A stretch of 49,974 nucleotides of DNA, taken from NCBI GenBank assembly GCA_022821935.1, contig JAJECR010000159.1:1-49974 (forward strand). Reading direction: 5' to 3'. Made by a program: the position numbers and the translations under genes. Under the pieces are notes generated by a model. It was not told the origin of the DNA, ran no database searches, and saw only the letters and a list, made by a program, of their open reading frames with translations. The stretch comes from Candidatus Latescibacterota bacterium (lineage in GTDB: Bacteria > JAAXHH01). Of the stretch, positions 1 through 8,795 are shown in pieces (position 1 is the first letter of the stretch; each line of letters opens with the position of its first letter).

Positions 1-1806
1 ACGATACTCGAAAAGACTGTCGTCGGGGAATTCAAAAACGCGGTCAGCACGCCGGTCGCGGGTGAAAGGGAGTCCCTGGAAACGCGGTTCAAGGTCGAGA
101 TACCCTTCGAAGACACGGAACTGATCGATGAACTGGTCCGGCAGAACGTAACGATTACGGCACGCCCGAAGTCGGCCCCATGGTATACCCATCTGCTGAC
201 CTTGCTGCCCCTCTTCCTCATCATCGGCCTCTGGATTCTCATCTTCCGCCAGATGCGGGGGGGACAGAAGGGACTCTTTTCCATGGGCAAGAGCCAGGCC
301 AGGCTCACCGGCGAGCGAGACGGCGTGAAGTTCAGCGAAGTGGCCGGAGTCGAAGAGGCGAAGCGCGACCTCCAGGAGGTCGTGGAATTCCTCAAGCATC
401 CCGATAAGTTCAAGCGGTTCGGAGCGCGACTGCCGAAAGGCGTGCTCCTGCTGGGTCCACCGGGTACGGGCAAGACGCTCCTGGCCCGCGCGGTCGCGGG
501 TGAAGCGGACGTACCCTTCTTCACCATGAGCGGCGCCGATTTCATGGAGATGTTCGTGGGGGTAGGGGCCTCCCGGGTCCGGGACCTGTTCAAGCAGGGC
601 AAGGAGAACGCCCCGTGCATCATTTTCATCGACGAACTGGACGCCGTGGGCCGTCACCGCGGCGCGGGCCTGGGCGGCGGACACGACGAACGGGAGCAGA
701 CGCTGAACCAGATGCTCGTGGAAATGGACGGGTTCGAGCCCAATAGCGGTGTCGTCCTCATCGCGGCCACGAACCGGCCCGACGTGCTGGATCCGGCACT
801 GCTCCGTCCAGGCAGGTTCGACCGGCACGTCACCGTGGATCGGCCGGACGTAAGAGGACGGGAGCAGATCCTGGAGATCAAGGCGGCGGACAAACCCCTG
901 GCGGAGAGCGTCGACCTGAAGACGATGGCCAGGCTCACCCCGGGCATGTCGGGCGCCGACCTGGAGAACATCGTGAACGAGGCGGCCCTGCTCGCGGCGC
1001 GGGAAGACCACAAGCGGATCACCATGACAGATCTCGAGCGGGCCAGGGACCGCATCGTCATGGGCTCGGAACACCAGTTGGTCATGTCGGATGAAGAGCG
1101 CAGGACCGTCGCGTACCACGAAAGCGGCCACGCCATGACCGCCGCCCTGATCCCTGAGATCGACTCCCCGCACAGCGTCACCATCATTCCTCGCGGACAG
1201 GCGCTGGGGCTCACCTATTCCATTCCGGAAGAAGACCAGTACCTGTATTCGGAAGCCTGGTGCCGGGGACAGATCGCCTGCCTGCTGGCCGGCCAGGTCG
1301 CGGAGCGCATCGGGACCGGCGACACGTTCAACGGGGCCGGGGACGACATCAAGCGCGCAACGGAACTGGCGCGTCACATGGTCTGCGGCTGGGGGATGGG
1401 CGAACTGGGCCCGCTGGCCCTGGGAAACCAGGAAGGGGAAGTGTTCCTCGGACGCGAACTGACCCGGAAGCGGGATTACAGCAACAAGACGGCCGTGAAA
1501 GTCGACGAAGACATGCGCAGGATCATGGAATCCTGCCGGCAGTGGGCGGAATCCATCCTCACGGAACGGGAAGAAACCTTGCACCGGATGGCCGAAGCCC
1601 TGCTCGAGCACGAGACGCTGGACAGGGATCAGATGGAACAGGTGCTTGAGGGCATACAACTGGAATCGCCGGCGAAGCACGCGGTCACGCAGGAGCAGGG
1701 CGAAGCGGATACAACCGGGCAAAAAGAAAAGACACGCGCCGACGAGGACAAAACGCCCGCTCCCGCGCCTTTCAAGGAACCTCCGCTGGCCGCCCCCGGA
1801 GTCTGA
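1..1806 (+). CDS. ftsH: ATP-dependent zinc metalloprotease FtsH (5' truncated)
   Basis: Membrane-anchored AAA+ protease that unfolds and degrades membrane and short-lived cytosolic proteins. The frame is open from base 1, so the N-terminus and first membrane helix lie outside the window. Visible in order are the end of the periplasmic domain, a second membrane helix at about 181-255, Walker A GPPGTGKT near 454, Walker B IIFIDELDAVG near 620, the AAA second region of homology with NRPDVLDPALLRPGRFD, and the zinc site HESGH at 1117-1131. The acidic third metal-ligand region is NGAGDDIKRATELAR. The C-terminal tail is charged and Pro/Ala-rich. The TGA ends 2 bp before folP, so the two are probably co-transcribed. 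About 601 residues are present. Confidence 0.97.
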   Translation, partial: TILEKTVVGEFKNAVSTPVAGERESLETRFKVEIPFEDTELIDELVRQNVTITARPKSAPWYTHLLTLLPLFLIIGLWILIFRQMRGGQKGLFSMGKSQARLTGERDGVKFSEVAGVEEAKRDLQEVVEFLKHPDKFKRFGARLPKGVLLLGPPGTGKTLLARAVAGEADVPFFTMSGADFMEMFVGVGASRVRDLFKQGKENAPCIIFIDELDAVGRHRGAGLGGGHDEREQTLNQMLVEMDGFEPNSGVVLIAATNRPDVLDPALLRPGRFDRHVTVDRPDVRGREQILEIKAADKPLAESVDLKTMARLTPGMSGADLENIVNEAALLAAREDHKRITMTDLERARDRIVMGSEHQLVMSDEERRTVAYHESGHAMTAALIPEIDSPHSVTIIPRGQALGLTYSIPEEDQYLYSEAWCRGQIACLLAGQVAERIGTGDTFNGAGDDIKRATELARHMVCGWGMGELGPLALGNQEGEVFLGRELTRKRDYSNKTAVKVDEDMRRIMESCRQWAESILTEREETLHRMAEALLEHETLDRDQMEQVLEGIQLESPAKHAVTQEQGEADTTGQKEKTRADEDKTPAPAPFKEPPLAAPGV

Positions 1807-1808
1807 TC

Positions 1809-2690
1809 GTGCGTAGTGAACTGGTCATCGAGGGCGAAGGGTTCCAGTGGGATTGCACGGAACGAACGCGGGTCATGGGCGTCCTGAACGTTACGCCGGA
1901 CTCCTTCCACGACGGCGGCCGCTACTGGGACCCCTATTCCGCCGTGCGACACGGCCAGAGGCTGGCGGACGAAGGCGCGGACATAATCGACGTGGGCGGT
2001 GAATCCACCCGGCCGGGCGCGAAACCGGTCGACCTGGAGGAGGAACTCAGGCGGGTCATCCCCGTCATAGAAAGGTTGAAGGACCGGATCGAGCAGCCGG
2101 TTTCCATCGACACGCGGAAAGCCGAAGTAGCCCACAGGGCCGTGCGCGCCGGCGCCAGGATGGTGAATGACGTCAGCGGCCTGACCGCCGATCCGGGAAT
2201 GATCGAAGCGGTTGCCTCCGCGAGGGTACCCGTGGTGATTATGCACGCCGCGGGGACTCCCGAGGATATGCAGCGGAACCCCGGCTACCGGGATACCGTC
2301 GGTGAAATCGTGGACTGGCTGGGCGCACGCATCGAACACGCCGTGGCGCACGGCGTCCGAAGATCGCAGATCATCATCGATCCGGGCATCGGTTTCGGCA
2401 AGCGGCTCAGCGACAATCTGCTCCTCATCCGGTCTCTGGCGTCCTTTAAAAAACTGAAACGACCCATACTCATCGGCCCGTCGAGAAAGTCATTCATCGG
2501 CCGCGTGCTTGACACGGAGAAAGATGACCGTATGGAGGGCACGGCGGCGGCCGTCGCGCTGAGCGTCGCCAACGGCGCCGGCATCGTCCGCGTGCACGAC
2601 GTCAGGGAAATGGGACGCGTGGTCCGCATGACCGACGCGATCTGCGGGGCGCGGCAGGAACAGACACCCGTCGAGATGCGGCAGGAATAG
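1809..2690 (+). CDS. folP: Dihydropteroate synthase
   Basis: Condenses 6-hydroxymethyl-dihydropterin diphosphate with p-aminobenzoate in folate synthesis, in the cytosol. The 293-residue length is typical. Family motifs appear in order: GVLNVTPDSF near the N-terminus, DVGGESTRPGA (pterin and phosphate loop), NDVSG, DPGIGFGK, GPSRKSFIG and a C-terminal RVHDV. The start is GTG at 1809, 2 bp after the ftsH stop. The ftsH-folP order is a common bacterial arrangement. Nothing in the sequence looks damaged. Confidence 0.96.
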   Translation: MRSELVIEGEGFQWDCTERTRVMGVLNVTPDSFHDGGRYWDPYSAVRHGQRLADEGADIIDVGGESTRPGAKPVDLEEELRRVIPVIERLKDRIEQPVSIDTRKAEVAHRAVRAGARMVNDVSGLTADPGMIEAVASARVPVVIMHAAGTPEDMQRNPGYRDTVGEIVDWLGARIEHAVAHGVRRSQIIIDPGIGFGKRLSDNLLLIRSLASFKKLKRPILIGPSRKSFIGRVLDTEKDDRMEGTAAAVALSVANGAGIVRVHDVREMGRVVRMTDAICGARQEQTPVEMRQE

Positions 2691-2725
2691 GCACCCACCG
2701 AATACGGACAGTCCATCTATCCACC

Positions 2726-3643
2726 ATGATCATAGACATTGTAATCCTGGGTTCCGGCGGCGCCGTACCGACCCTGACGCGCAACCTGCCGTCCGTAGCA
2801 GTCCAGTGCGACGGCCGTGTGTTCCTCTTCGACTGCGGCGAGGGCACCCAGACGCAGATGGTCCGGGCGAAACTGGCCCTGAGCAAGATCGAAGGGATCT
2901 ATATTTCCCATCTGCACGGCGACCACGTCATGGGACTGCCCGGCCTGTTGATGACCATGGGGCAGATACCCAGGGAACGGGACCTGTACATCTATGGACC
3001 GCCGGGCATCACCGACTTCGTCGAGGGCAACCGGCGCTTCCTGGGCCACCAGTGTCCCTTTCCGGTGATCGTCACGGAGCACAAGGGCGGGCTGGTTTCG
3101 GAGGACGATACGGTTTTTATCGAGGCCGTCCCCGCGGAACACAGCTGTTTCACGCTGGCCTTCTCGTTCCAGGAAAGGGAACGGCCCGGACTGTTTCTGG
3201 TCGAGGAGGCGCGGCGGCTGGGCGTACCCCCCGGTCCGCTCTACGGCCGGCTTCAGGCGGGTGAATCCGTTACGCTGAAGGATAAACGCGTGATCGAACC
3301 CCGGCAGGTGCTGGGTCCCGCCCGCAAGGGGCGCAAAATCGTGTATGCCACGGATACCCGGCCCTGCGACCAGGTGGCTTCGCTTGCCCACGAGGCGGAC
3401 GTACTGATCCATGACGGCATGTTCAGCGACGACCTCCGGGCGCAGGCCCGGCAGAAACACCACTCCACGGTCGTACAGGCCGCGCGCATCGCCCGCCGCG
3501 CGAAGGTCGGCAGCCTGGTGCTGACCCATATCAGCTCCCGCTACATGCAGGACGGGCCGCTGGCCGCCGAGGCGCGCAAAATCTTCCCGGCCGTGCGGGT
3601 TGCGCGGGACCTCATGGAAATCAACGTGCCGATGTACAAGTAA
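2726..3643 (+). CDS. rnz: Ribonuclease Z (tRNA 3' endonuclease)
   Basis: Metallo-beta-lactamase-fold endonuclease that removes the 3' trailer of tRNA precursors. The 305-residue protein starts MIIDIVILGSGGAVPT and carries the zinc motif SHLHGDHVMG (His62, His64, Asp66, His67), then a later YATDTRPCD strand and the HHSTVVQAARIA and VLTHISSRY metal-ligand segments typical of short-form RNase Z. It follows folP by 35 bp on the same strand, so it is probably the last gene of the ftsH-folP-rnz unit. The next gene is convergent. tRNA genes in this window do not encode CCA, which makes trailer removal by this enzyme relevant. Confidence 0.93.
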   Translation: MIIDIVILGSGGAVPTLTRNLPSVAVQCDGRVFLFDCGEGTQTQMVRAKLALSKIEGIYISHLHGDHVMGLPGLLMTMGQIPRERDLYIYGPPGITDFVEGNRRFLGHQCPFPVIVTEHKGGLVSEDDTVFIEAVPAEHSCFTLAFSFQERERPGLFLVEEARRLGVPPGPLYGRLQAGESVTLKDKRVIEPRQVLGPARKGRKIVYATDTRPCDQVASLAHEADVLIHDGMFSDDLRAQARQKHHSTVVQAARIARRAKVGSLVLTHISSRYMQDGPLAAEARKIFPAVRVARDLMEINVPMYK

Positions 3644-3727
3644 GCCAGGCCCGGATTATCGCGTCCGCGGAAAATCCCGCCCCACCGCTGACCGGAGGGG
3701 TCCTGGCCGTCCGGTGCCTTCCGCCCG

Positions 3728-5125
3728 TCAGTGCGCGGATTCCCGCCGGACGGCTTCCCAGGCCGACAACCCCCCGACCAGGTCCATGACGTCGTCGATG
3801 CCGTGCCGCTTCAGGATGCTGGCCGCCATGGCGGAGCGGTATCCGCCGGCGCACTGGACGATCACCGTCGCGTCTCCGGGAATCTCTTCCAGGCGTTGCT
3901 CCAGGTGATTCAACGGTACGTGGAGACTCCCCGGGATATGTTTTTCCGTCCGTTCGCTCCCGGAACGGATATCGAGGATCACCGGTGGAGGGTCATCCCT
4001 GTCCAGCCTGTCCTCAAGCGTGGCCGCGGTGATGCGGTCGGTCCGGCCCACCAGGTCCGGCCGGTCCGCCAGCGCGTGCATGCCCCCATCGAGGTATCCG
4101 GCGATGTGGTCGAATCCGATGCGGCCGAGGCGCAGGGCGGATTCCTCTTCGGCACCCGATTCCGTAACCAGCACGATCGGCCTGTCCCTCCGCAGCAGGG
4201 TACCGGCCCAACTGGCGTATTGTCCCCCGAGCCCGATGTTGATACTGCCCTTCAGGTGCGCGCCTTCGTATTCGGCGGCGTCCCGTGTGTCGAGCACCTG
4301 GCCGCCGGCGCCCGCCCTGTTCAATACCTCGTCCAGCGAGAGCGGGTTCAGGTTCCGCTTCAGCAGATGGTCCAGCGTATCGTGCTCTTTCGCGTTGAAC
4401 ACGGCGTCGTACGTGAAGTACGCCGGCGCCTCCGGCTGGTCCGTCGTGATCAGGCGGGTGAAGGTATCCCTGTCCATGGGCTGCAGGGCGTAGTTGAACT
4501 TCTCCTGCTCGCCCATGGTGGAGACTGTGTCCGTGCTCAGGTTCTTTCCGCACAACGAACCGGCGCCGTGGGCGGGGTAGACGAGGGTTTCATCGACGGT
4601 AGCCGGAAGCAGTTTCCCGTGAAGGGAGTCGTAGAGCAGGTCGGCGAGGTCGGCGGCTTTCCAGCCGAGGGCGGCTCTCAGGTCCGGACGGCCCACGTCG
4701 CCGATGAACAGGGTGTCCCCGGTCAGCGCGGCGTAAGGCGCGGCCTCCTTCTCGGGGTCAAAGACCAGGATGCAGACGGATTCGGGAGAGTGTCCGGGCG
4801 TCTCGATGAATTGCAACCGGATCGCGCCCAGGTTCATGCTGCCGCCATCCCTCATACGCTCGAAGGCGTAGTCCGCCTCGGCCCGCGCGCCCAGGTGGAT
4901 CACGGCGCCGGTACGGTCCCTCAGCTCCAGGTGGCCCGCGGCGAAATCCGCGTGGAAGTGGGTCAGGAAGACATGGCCGATGGCCATGTTGCGGGTTTTG
5001 GCCTCTTCGATGTACTGGTCGATGTCGCGCTGCGGATCCACCACGGCCGCGGCCCCCGATGCCTCGTCCCCGATGAAATAGGACGCGTGGGCCAGGCATC
5101 CCAGGTAATACTGTTTGAGTATCAT
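3728..5125 (-). CDS. MBL-fold hydrolase with two C-terminal rhodanese domains (persulfide dioxygenase-like)
   Basis: Cytosolic 465-residue fusion. The N-terminal metallo-beta-lactamase domain (about 1-245) has the motif LTHFHADFAAGH (His56, His58, Asp60, His65) and DTLFIGDVGRPDL, the pattern of the ETHE1/persulfide dioxygenase group. Two rhodanese modules follow at about 258-345 and 365-462. Only the second keeps an active-site loop, with Cys425 in CAGGYRS. The first has TESGAEE at that place and is probably structural. I chose ATG 5125 because AGGAGG lies 8 nt upstream and MILKQYYLG is the usual family start; longer in-frame starts lack this. The role is probably in sulfane-sulfur or persulfide handling, which is inferred from the family. 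Confidence 0.9.
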   Translation of the reverse strand: MILKQYYLGCLAHASYFIGDEASGAAAVVDPQRDIDQYIEEAKTRNMAIGHVFLTHFHADFAAGHLELRDRTGAVIHLGARAEADYAFERMRDGGSMNLGAIRLQFIETPGHSPESVCILVFDPEKEAAPYAALTGDTLFIGDVGRPDLRAALGWKAADLADLLYDSLHGKLLPATVDETLVYPAHGAGSLCGKNLSTDTVSTMGEQEKFNYALQPMDRDTFTRLITTDQPEAPAYFTYDAVFNAKEHDTLDHLLKRNLNPLSLDEVLNRAGAGGQVLDTRDAAEYEGAHLKGSINIGLGGQYASWAGTLLRRDRPIVLVTESGAEEESALRLGRIGFDHIAGYLDGGMHALADRPDLVGRTDRITAATLEDRLDRDDPPPVILDIRSGSERTEKHIPGSLHVPLNHLEQRLEEIPGDATVIVQCAGGYRSAMAASILKRHGIDDVMDLVGGLSAWEAVRRESAH

Positions 5126-5195
5126 GATCGCCTCCTGAAACCGCTCCCTGCTACGGTTCGCTGTCTGTCCGTGCTTCGTGCCTCCACACTCGCCA

Positions 5196-6932
5196 TTACC
5201 GCCCTGGAAGGGCCAATTCCGGTTCGTCTCCCCCAATGTACAGGGTGATCGAAGAACTCATCACCTGGTCCCCCCGCCATGTCCGGAACCCTGACGCGTT
5301 CGGTTCCAGCGCCGAGCCTTTCAGATAGGGCTTCCAGACCTGCGCCCGCTGCCTGTGCCACAGAAACACGCCGGCCACGTCCTCCACCAGGAGCCGTTCG
5401 GCCTCCCTGTACAGGGCAATGCGGCGATCCGGGTCCCTGACCTCGGCGTCGGCCGCCGTCATCAGGGCGTCGAAGGCGGCATTGTTCCAGTTGTGCCGGC
5501 CGTTGGACCGCCAGAGCCCGAGGAGGTTGCTCGGATCCACGAAGTCGAATTCGTAGGGCACCAGCCCGAAGGCCAGCGTATGGTTGTTCAGGCCGTCCAT
5601 GAAGACCTTGTTCTCCACGTTGCGCACTTCGACCTTCATGTCGAGGTTGCGCTGCAGCATCGCCTGCAGGCCCTCGGCCGCGTCGCGGTGCATGGCGATC
5701 TCGTTGCGCAGCCACATGTCCAGCTCGGGCAACCCGCGTCCATCCGGGTAGCCGGCCTCCGCCAGGAGTTGCCTGGCACGCTCCGGATCGTATCGCTGGC
5801 TCTCCTCGTACACGTTACCGGAGAAGGCCGGGAATCCGGGCGGCAGCATGGCATAGCCGGGTATGGCGAATCCCTTCAGCGCGGAACGGCATATGGCGGC
5901 CCGGTCGATGGCGAGACTCATGGCCAGACGCACTCTGCGGTCGTTGAACGGTGGTTTCGTGACGTCGAAAAACAAGTAGTGGGTCCAGAAATTGGGCCAG
6001 GTATGCACCTGGCCGCTCAGGTTGTCATCGGAAAGCAGCCGGGCCAGTTCCGCCTGGTTCTCCACGTCGGTGAAATCGATCTCGCCGGCCTCGTATGCCG
6101 GCAGCCGCGGAGGCGGCGTGGTCAGGTTGAACATCTTGTGGACCAGTTTCTCCAGGTAGGGTCTGTCGGCCCCGCGGTACATGGGATTGGCCTCGTAGAC
6201 CATCCGTTCGCCCTTGATCCATTCCACCATGACGAAGGGACCCGATGAAATGCAGGTCTCGGGACGGGTGGACCAGGTGTCGCCGTATTTACGTACCGCG
6301 TGCTCGGGCGACACCCATGAATAGGTGAGCAGCAGGGGCAGATGGGGCGTGGGGTCTTCAGTGGCGACATGGAGCGTAAGGTCGTCGGTTGCCCACACCC
6401 CGAGGGAGTCCACGGGCACCTTACGGGCGACGACGTCCCGCCAGTTCCGGATCGGCTGGTAGTACCACCCGAAGTCGTAAGCGTTTTCCGGGTCGGCGCC
6501 CCGGCGGAGGGAAAAGACGTAGTCACGGGCCGTCAGCGGCTTGCCGTCGCTCCACTGCAGCCCCGGCCGAAGGTGGAAAGTCCATACCAGTCCGTCATCG
6601 GACATCTCCCACCGTTCCGCGGCGCCGCCTCGCAACACGAAATTCCGGTTGGTGCGCGTAAGCGGCTCGGCGATGATGTACTTGCCCGCGGCGCCCTTGT
6701 ATACCGTACGGAACCACTCGTTGTAGGGCCGGGATTCGGAGAATACGCGAAGGACCTGTTGTTCCGGGGGCAGGGCGTCATCGGGCAGCGGCACCCCGAT
6801 GGAGTTGACGTAACGCGGTCCGTTTGCGGGAAGGAGGGTATCGACCAGGCCATAGGCCGAACAGGCTATACCCGCGGCGAGAAAGAGGCAGAAAGTAGGC
6901 CGAAGAACCGATGTGCCGGTCTGTTTTCGCAT
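5196..6932 (-). CDS. ABC transporter substrate-binding protein, family 5 (DppA/OppA type)
   Basis: Extracytoplasmic peptide- or solute-binding protein of 578 residues, the normal size for the SBP_bac_5 family. It begins with MRKQTG, a hydrophobic stretch (FCLFLAAGIACSAYG) and then the mature domain. The Cys may be lipidated, although the lipobox (GIAC) is not ideal. Family features include WTFHLRPGLQWSDGKPLTA, the classic binding-protein signature region, and LAIDRAAICRSALKG further on. The start at 6932 is set by the signal sequence. It lies 26 bp downstream of the DppC-like permease and serves that importer. No ATP-binding subunits are found in the window, so they must be encoded elsewhere. 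The ligand is not predictable. Confidence 0.92.
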   Translation of the reverse strand: MRKQTGTSVLRPTFCLFLAAGIACSAYGLVDTLLPANGPRYVNSIGVPLPDDALPPEQQVLRVFSESRPYNEWFRTVYKGAAGKYIIAEPLTRTNRNFVLRGGAAERWEMSDDGLVWTFHLRPGLQWSDGKPLTARDYVFSLRRGADPENAYDFGWYYQPIRNWRDVVARKVPVDSLGVWATDDLTLHVATEDPTPHLPLLLTYSWVSPEHAVRKYGDTWSTRPETCISSGPFVMVEWIKGERMVYEANPMYRGADRPYLEKLVHKMFNLTTPPPRLPAYEAGEIDFTDVENQAELARLLSDDNLSGQVHTWPNFWTHYLFFDVTKPPFNDRRVRLAMSLAIDRAAICRSALKGFAIPGYAMLPPGFPAFSGNVYEESQRYDPERARQLLAEAGYPDGRGLPELDMWLRNEIAMHRDAAEGLQAMLQRNLDMKVEVRNVENKVFMDGLNNHTLAFGLVPYEFDFVDPSNLLGLWRSNGRHNWNNAAFDALMTAADAEVRDPDRRIALYREAERLLVEDVAGVFLWHRQRAQVWKPYLKGSALEPNASGFRTWRGDQVMSSSITLYIGGDEPELALPGR

Positions 6933-6958
6933 GCTGCACCTGCCATGGGGCGGGACCC

Positions 6959-7822
6959 CTACTCGTTCATCCTCGGGTCGAGGGCGTCTCGGAGGCCGTC
7001 GCCGATGAGCGAAAAACCGAGCATGACCAGGGCGATCATGAAAACCGGAAAGAGGGCGAGGTGCCAGTAGTAGATCACGTTGGGCAGATGGCTGCTGACC
7101 ATCTGGCCCCAACTCGGCGTGGGCGGATTGATGCCCAGTCCGAGGAAGCTCAATCCCGCCTCGGCGAAGATGGCCTGGGGAATGCCCATGGCCAGGCCGA
7201 CGATGATGGGGCTGAGGGCGTTGGGCAGCATGTGGCGGACGATGGTGTGCACGTTGGAGGCGCCCATGGACCGGGCGGCCCGGACGAAGTCGGACGCGCG
7301 GAGCGACAGGAACTGCGCGCGGACGAGGCGGCATACGCCCACCCAGCCGGTCACGCCGATGGCGAACAGCACGTTGCTCAGTCCGCTTCCCAGCCAGGCC
7401 ATGATCAGTATGGCGAACAGCAGGCTGGGAAACACCGACATGACGTCCACCAGGCGCATGACGATGTAATCGGCCTTGCCTCCCTTGAATCCGGCAATAG
7501 CCCCGAGGGGCACCCCGATCAGCAGGGAGATCATCTGCGCGACGAATCCCACGATGAGCGAGATCCGGGCGCCGTATACGATCCGGCTGAAGTAATCCCG
7601 GCCGATGCTGTCCGTGCCCATGGGGTGGGTCCAGGACGGAAACTGCCACGCAGCGTCGAAATTGGCCTCGGAATAATGGGACGGCGAGACCCATGGCGCG
7701 AAGATGGCCATGAACGAGATGACGATGATGATGATCCCCGCGGCGACGGACAGCTTGTTCTTCATGTACCGGCGAAGGGCGTCGCGCCACAGGCCGCCGG
7801 TGGATGGGGTGATTTCCGTCAT
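6959..7822 (-). CDS. ABC transporter permease, DppC/OppC type
   Basis: Inner-membrane permease of 287 residues for dipeptide/oligopeptide-type uptake. The N-terminal cytosolic stretch leads into a first membrane helix (AAGIIIIVISFMAIFAPW). The family's HPMGTDSIGRDYFSRIVYGAR signature occurs around residue 67, followed by the core transmembrane domain. The EAA loop that contacts the ATPase is FVRAARSMGASNVHTIVRHM. It sits 19 bp downstream of the DUF368 gene and 26 bp upstream of the binding-protein gene, all on the minus strand, consistent with one operon. Confidence 0.95.
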   Translation of the reverse strand: MTEITPSTGGLWRDALRRYMKNKLSVAAGIIIIVISFMAIFAPWVSPSHYSEANFDAAWQFPSWTHPMGTDSIGRDYFSRIVYGARISLIVGFVAQMISLLIGVPLGAIAGFKGGKADYIVMRLVDVMSVFPSLLFAILIMAWLGSGLSNVLFAIGVTGWVGVCRLVRAQFLSLRASDFVRAARSMGASNVHTIVRHMLPNALSPIIVGLAMGIPQAIFAEAGLSFLGLGINPPTPSWGQMVSSHLPNVIYYWHLALFPVFMIALVMLGFSLIGDGLRDALDPRMNE

Positions 7823-7841
7823 GGTGCCGGCTTTCCGTTAG

Positions 7842-8795
7842 CTAGTCTTCCGTTTTTTCTGTGGAGCGTCTCGTCGCGAGATGCTCGATGACCAGTACGA
7901 TCGCGCAGCCCGCGATGCCCAGGGTAATGGCCAGCAGGACTTCTTCCGACACGGCCGCGGGCAGGACGTTCTGCTCGATCAGGGGTTTCACCACGCCCTG
8001 GCTGTTCGTGAACGTTTCCACCGTTTCCTTCCACGGCCAGATCTTACGTAGTGAGCCGGCCATGAGGCCGATGAGGGCCGCCACGGTCACGTCGTGGTAG
8101 CGGCGTAACAGCCATCTGAGCACCCGCGCGAAGAAAACCAGCCCCAGGATGCCTCCGCACCCGAAGATCAGAATGGGCAGGAAATCGCGCTGGACCACGG
8201 CGTTGAGCATGTACTCGTACTTCCCCAGAATGACCAGGATGAAAGAACCCGAGATGCCGGGCAGGATCATCGCGCAGATCGCGATGGCTCCGCTCAGGAA
8301 CACGAACCACGCGGCGGAGGTCGTCTCGACCGGGACGGCGCCCACCAGTACGAAGGCCGCCGCTGCCGCCAGCAGCAACGCGAGCACCTCCGTCGCGGTC
8401 CAGGCGGATACCTTGCCCCGGACGGTGATGATCGACGCGAGCACCAGTCCGAAGAAAAAGGCCCAGACCAGGACGGGATGGTGGGCGAGCGCCCAGGCGA
8501 AAAACCGGGCCAGGCTGAAAATCGCCACCATGATCCCGGTTACGAGGGCGATCAGGAAAGGATAGGGGAAATCGGCGAGCGCCTCACGCAACCTAAAGGT
8601 AGCCAGCGACCGAAGAAACCTTACGTTGACCGAATGCACGGCGTCCAGCAGCTCTTCGTACACGCCGAGGATGAAGGCCATCGTGCCCCCGGAAACCCCA
8701 GGTACCACATCGGCGACGCCCATGCAGAATCCACGGACGGAGATGCCCAGGTAATCCAGGAATGTACGTCCCGAACGTGAAGACTCGTTGGCCAT
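7842..8795 (-). CDS. DUF368 family polytopic membrane protein (polyprenyl-phosphate translocase-like)
   Basis: A 317-residue membrane protein with about eight to nine hydrophobic segments. The N-terminal CMGVADVVPGVSGGTMAFI and the internal ICAMILPGISGSFILVILG are the paired family motifs of DUF368. Members of this family have been reported to recycle undecaprenyl-phosphate across the membrane (PopT), so the likely role is in envelope lipid-carrier flipping. The start ATG at 8795 overlaps the upstream permease stop by one base (TAATG), which implies translational coupling. Its place between the two permease genes of a peptide importer is unusual. Function is inferred from family only. Confidence 0.88.
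   Translation of the reverse strand: MANESSRSGRTFLDYLGISVRGFCMGVADVVPGVSGGTMAFILGVYEELLDAVHSVNVRFLRSLATFRLREALADFPYPFLIALVTGIMVAIFSLARFFAWALAHHPVLVWAFFFGLVLASIITVRGKVSAWTATEVLALLLAAAAAFVLVGAVPVETTSAAWFVFLSGAIAICAMILPGISGSFILVILGKYEYMLNAVVQRDFLPILIFGCGGILGLVFFARVLRWLLRRYHDVTVAALIGLMAGSLRKIWPWKETVETFTNSQGVVKPLIEQNVLPAAVSEEVLLAITLGIAGCAIVLVIEHLATRRSTEKTED

Noticed and set aside
654..1214. 186-codon open frame antisense to ftsH
   Set aside because: It lies wholly within the conserved AAA+ and protease coding sequence; long antisense frames are expected in G+C-rich DNA, and its translation is Ser/Arg-rich with no domain.
3731..5248. 505-codon plus-strand frame opposite the MBL/rhodanese gene
   Set aside because: The minus strand carries the conserved metal and rhodanese motifs and a Shine-Dalgarno sequence. 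The opposite frame is its mirror with no recognisable domain.
6933..7790. Long N-terminal extension of the substrate-binding protein to 7790
   Set aside because: That stretch overlaps the DppC-like permease in another frame; the signal peptide begins at 6932.
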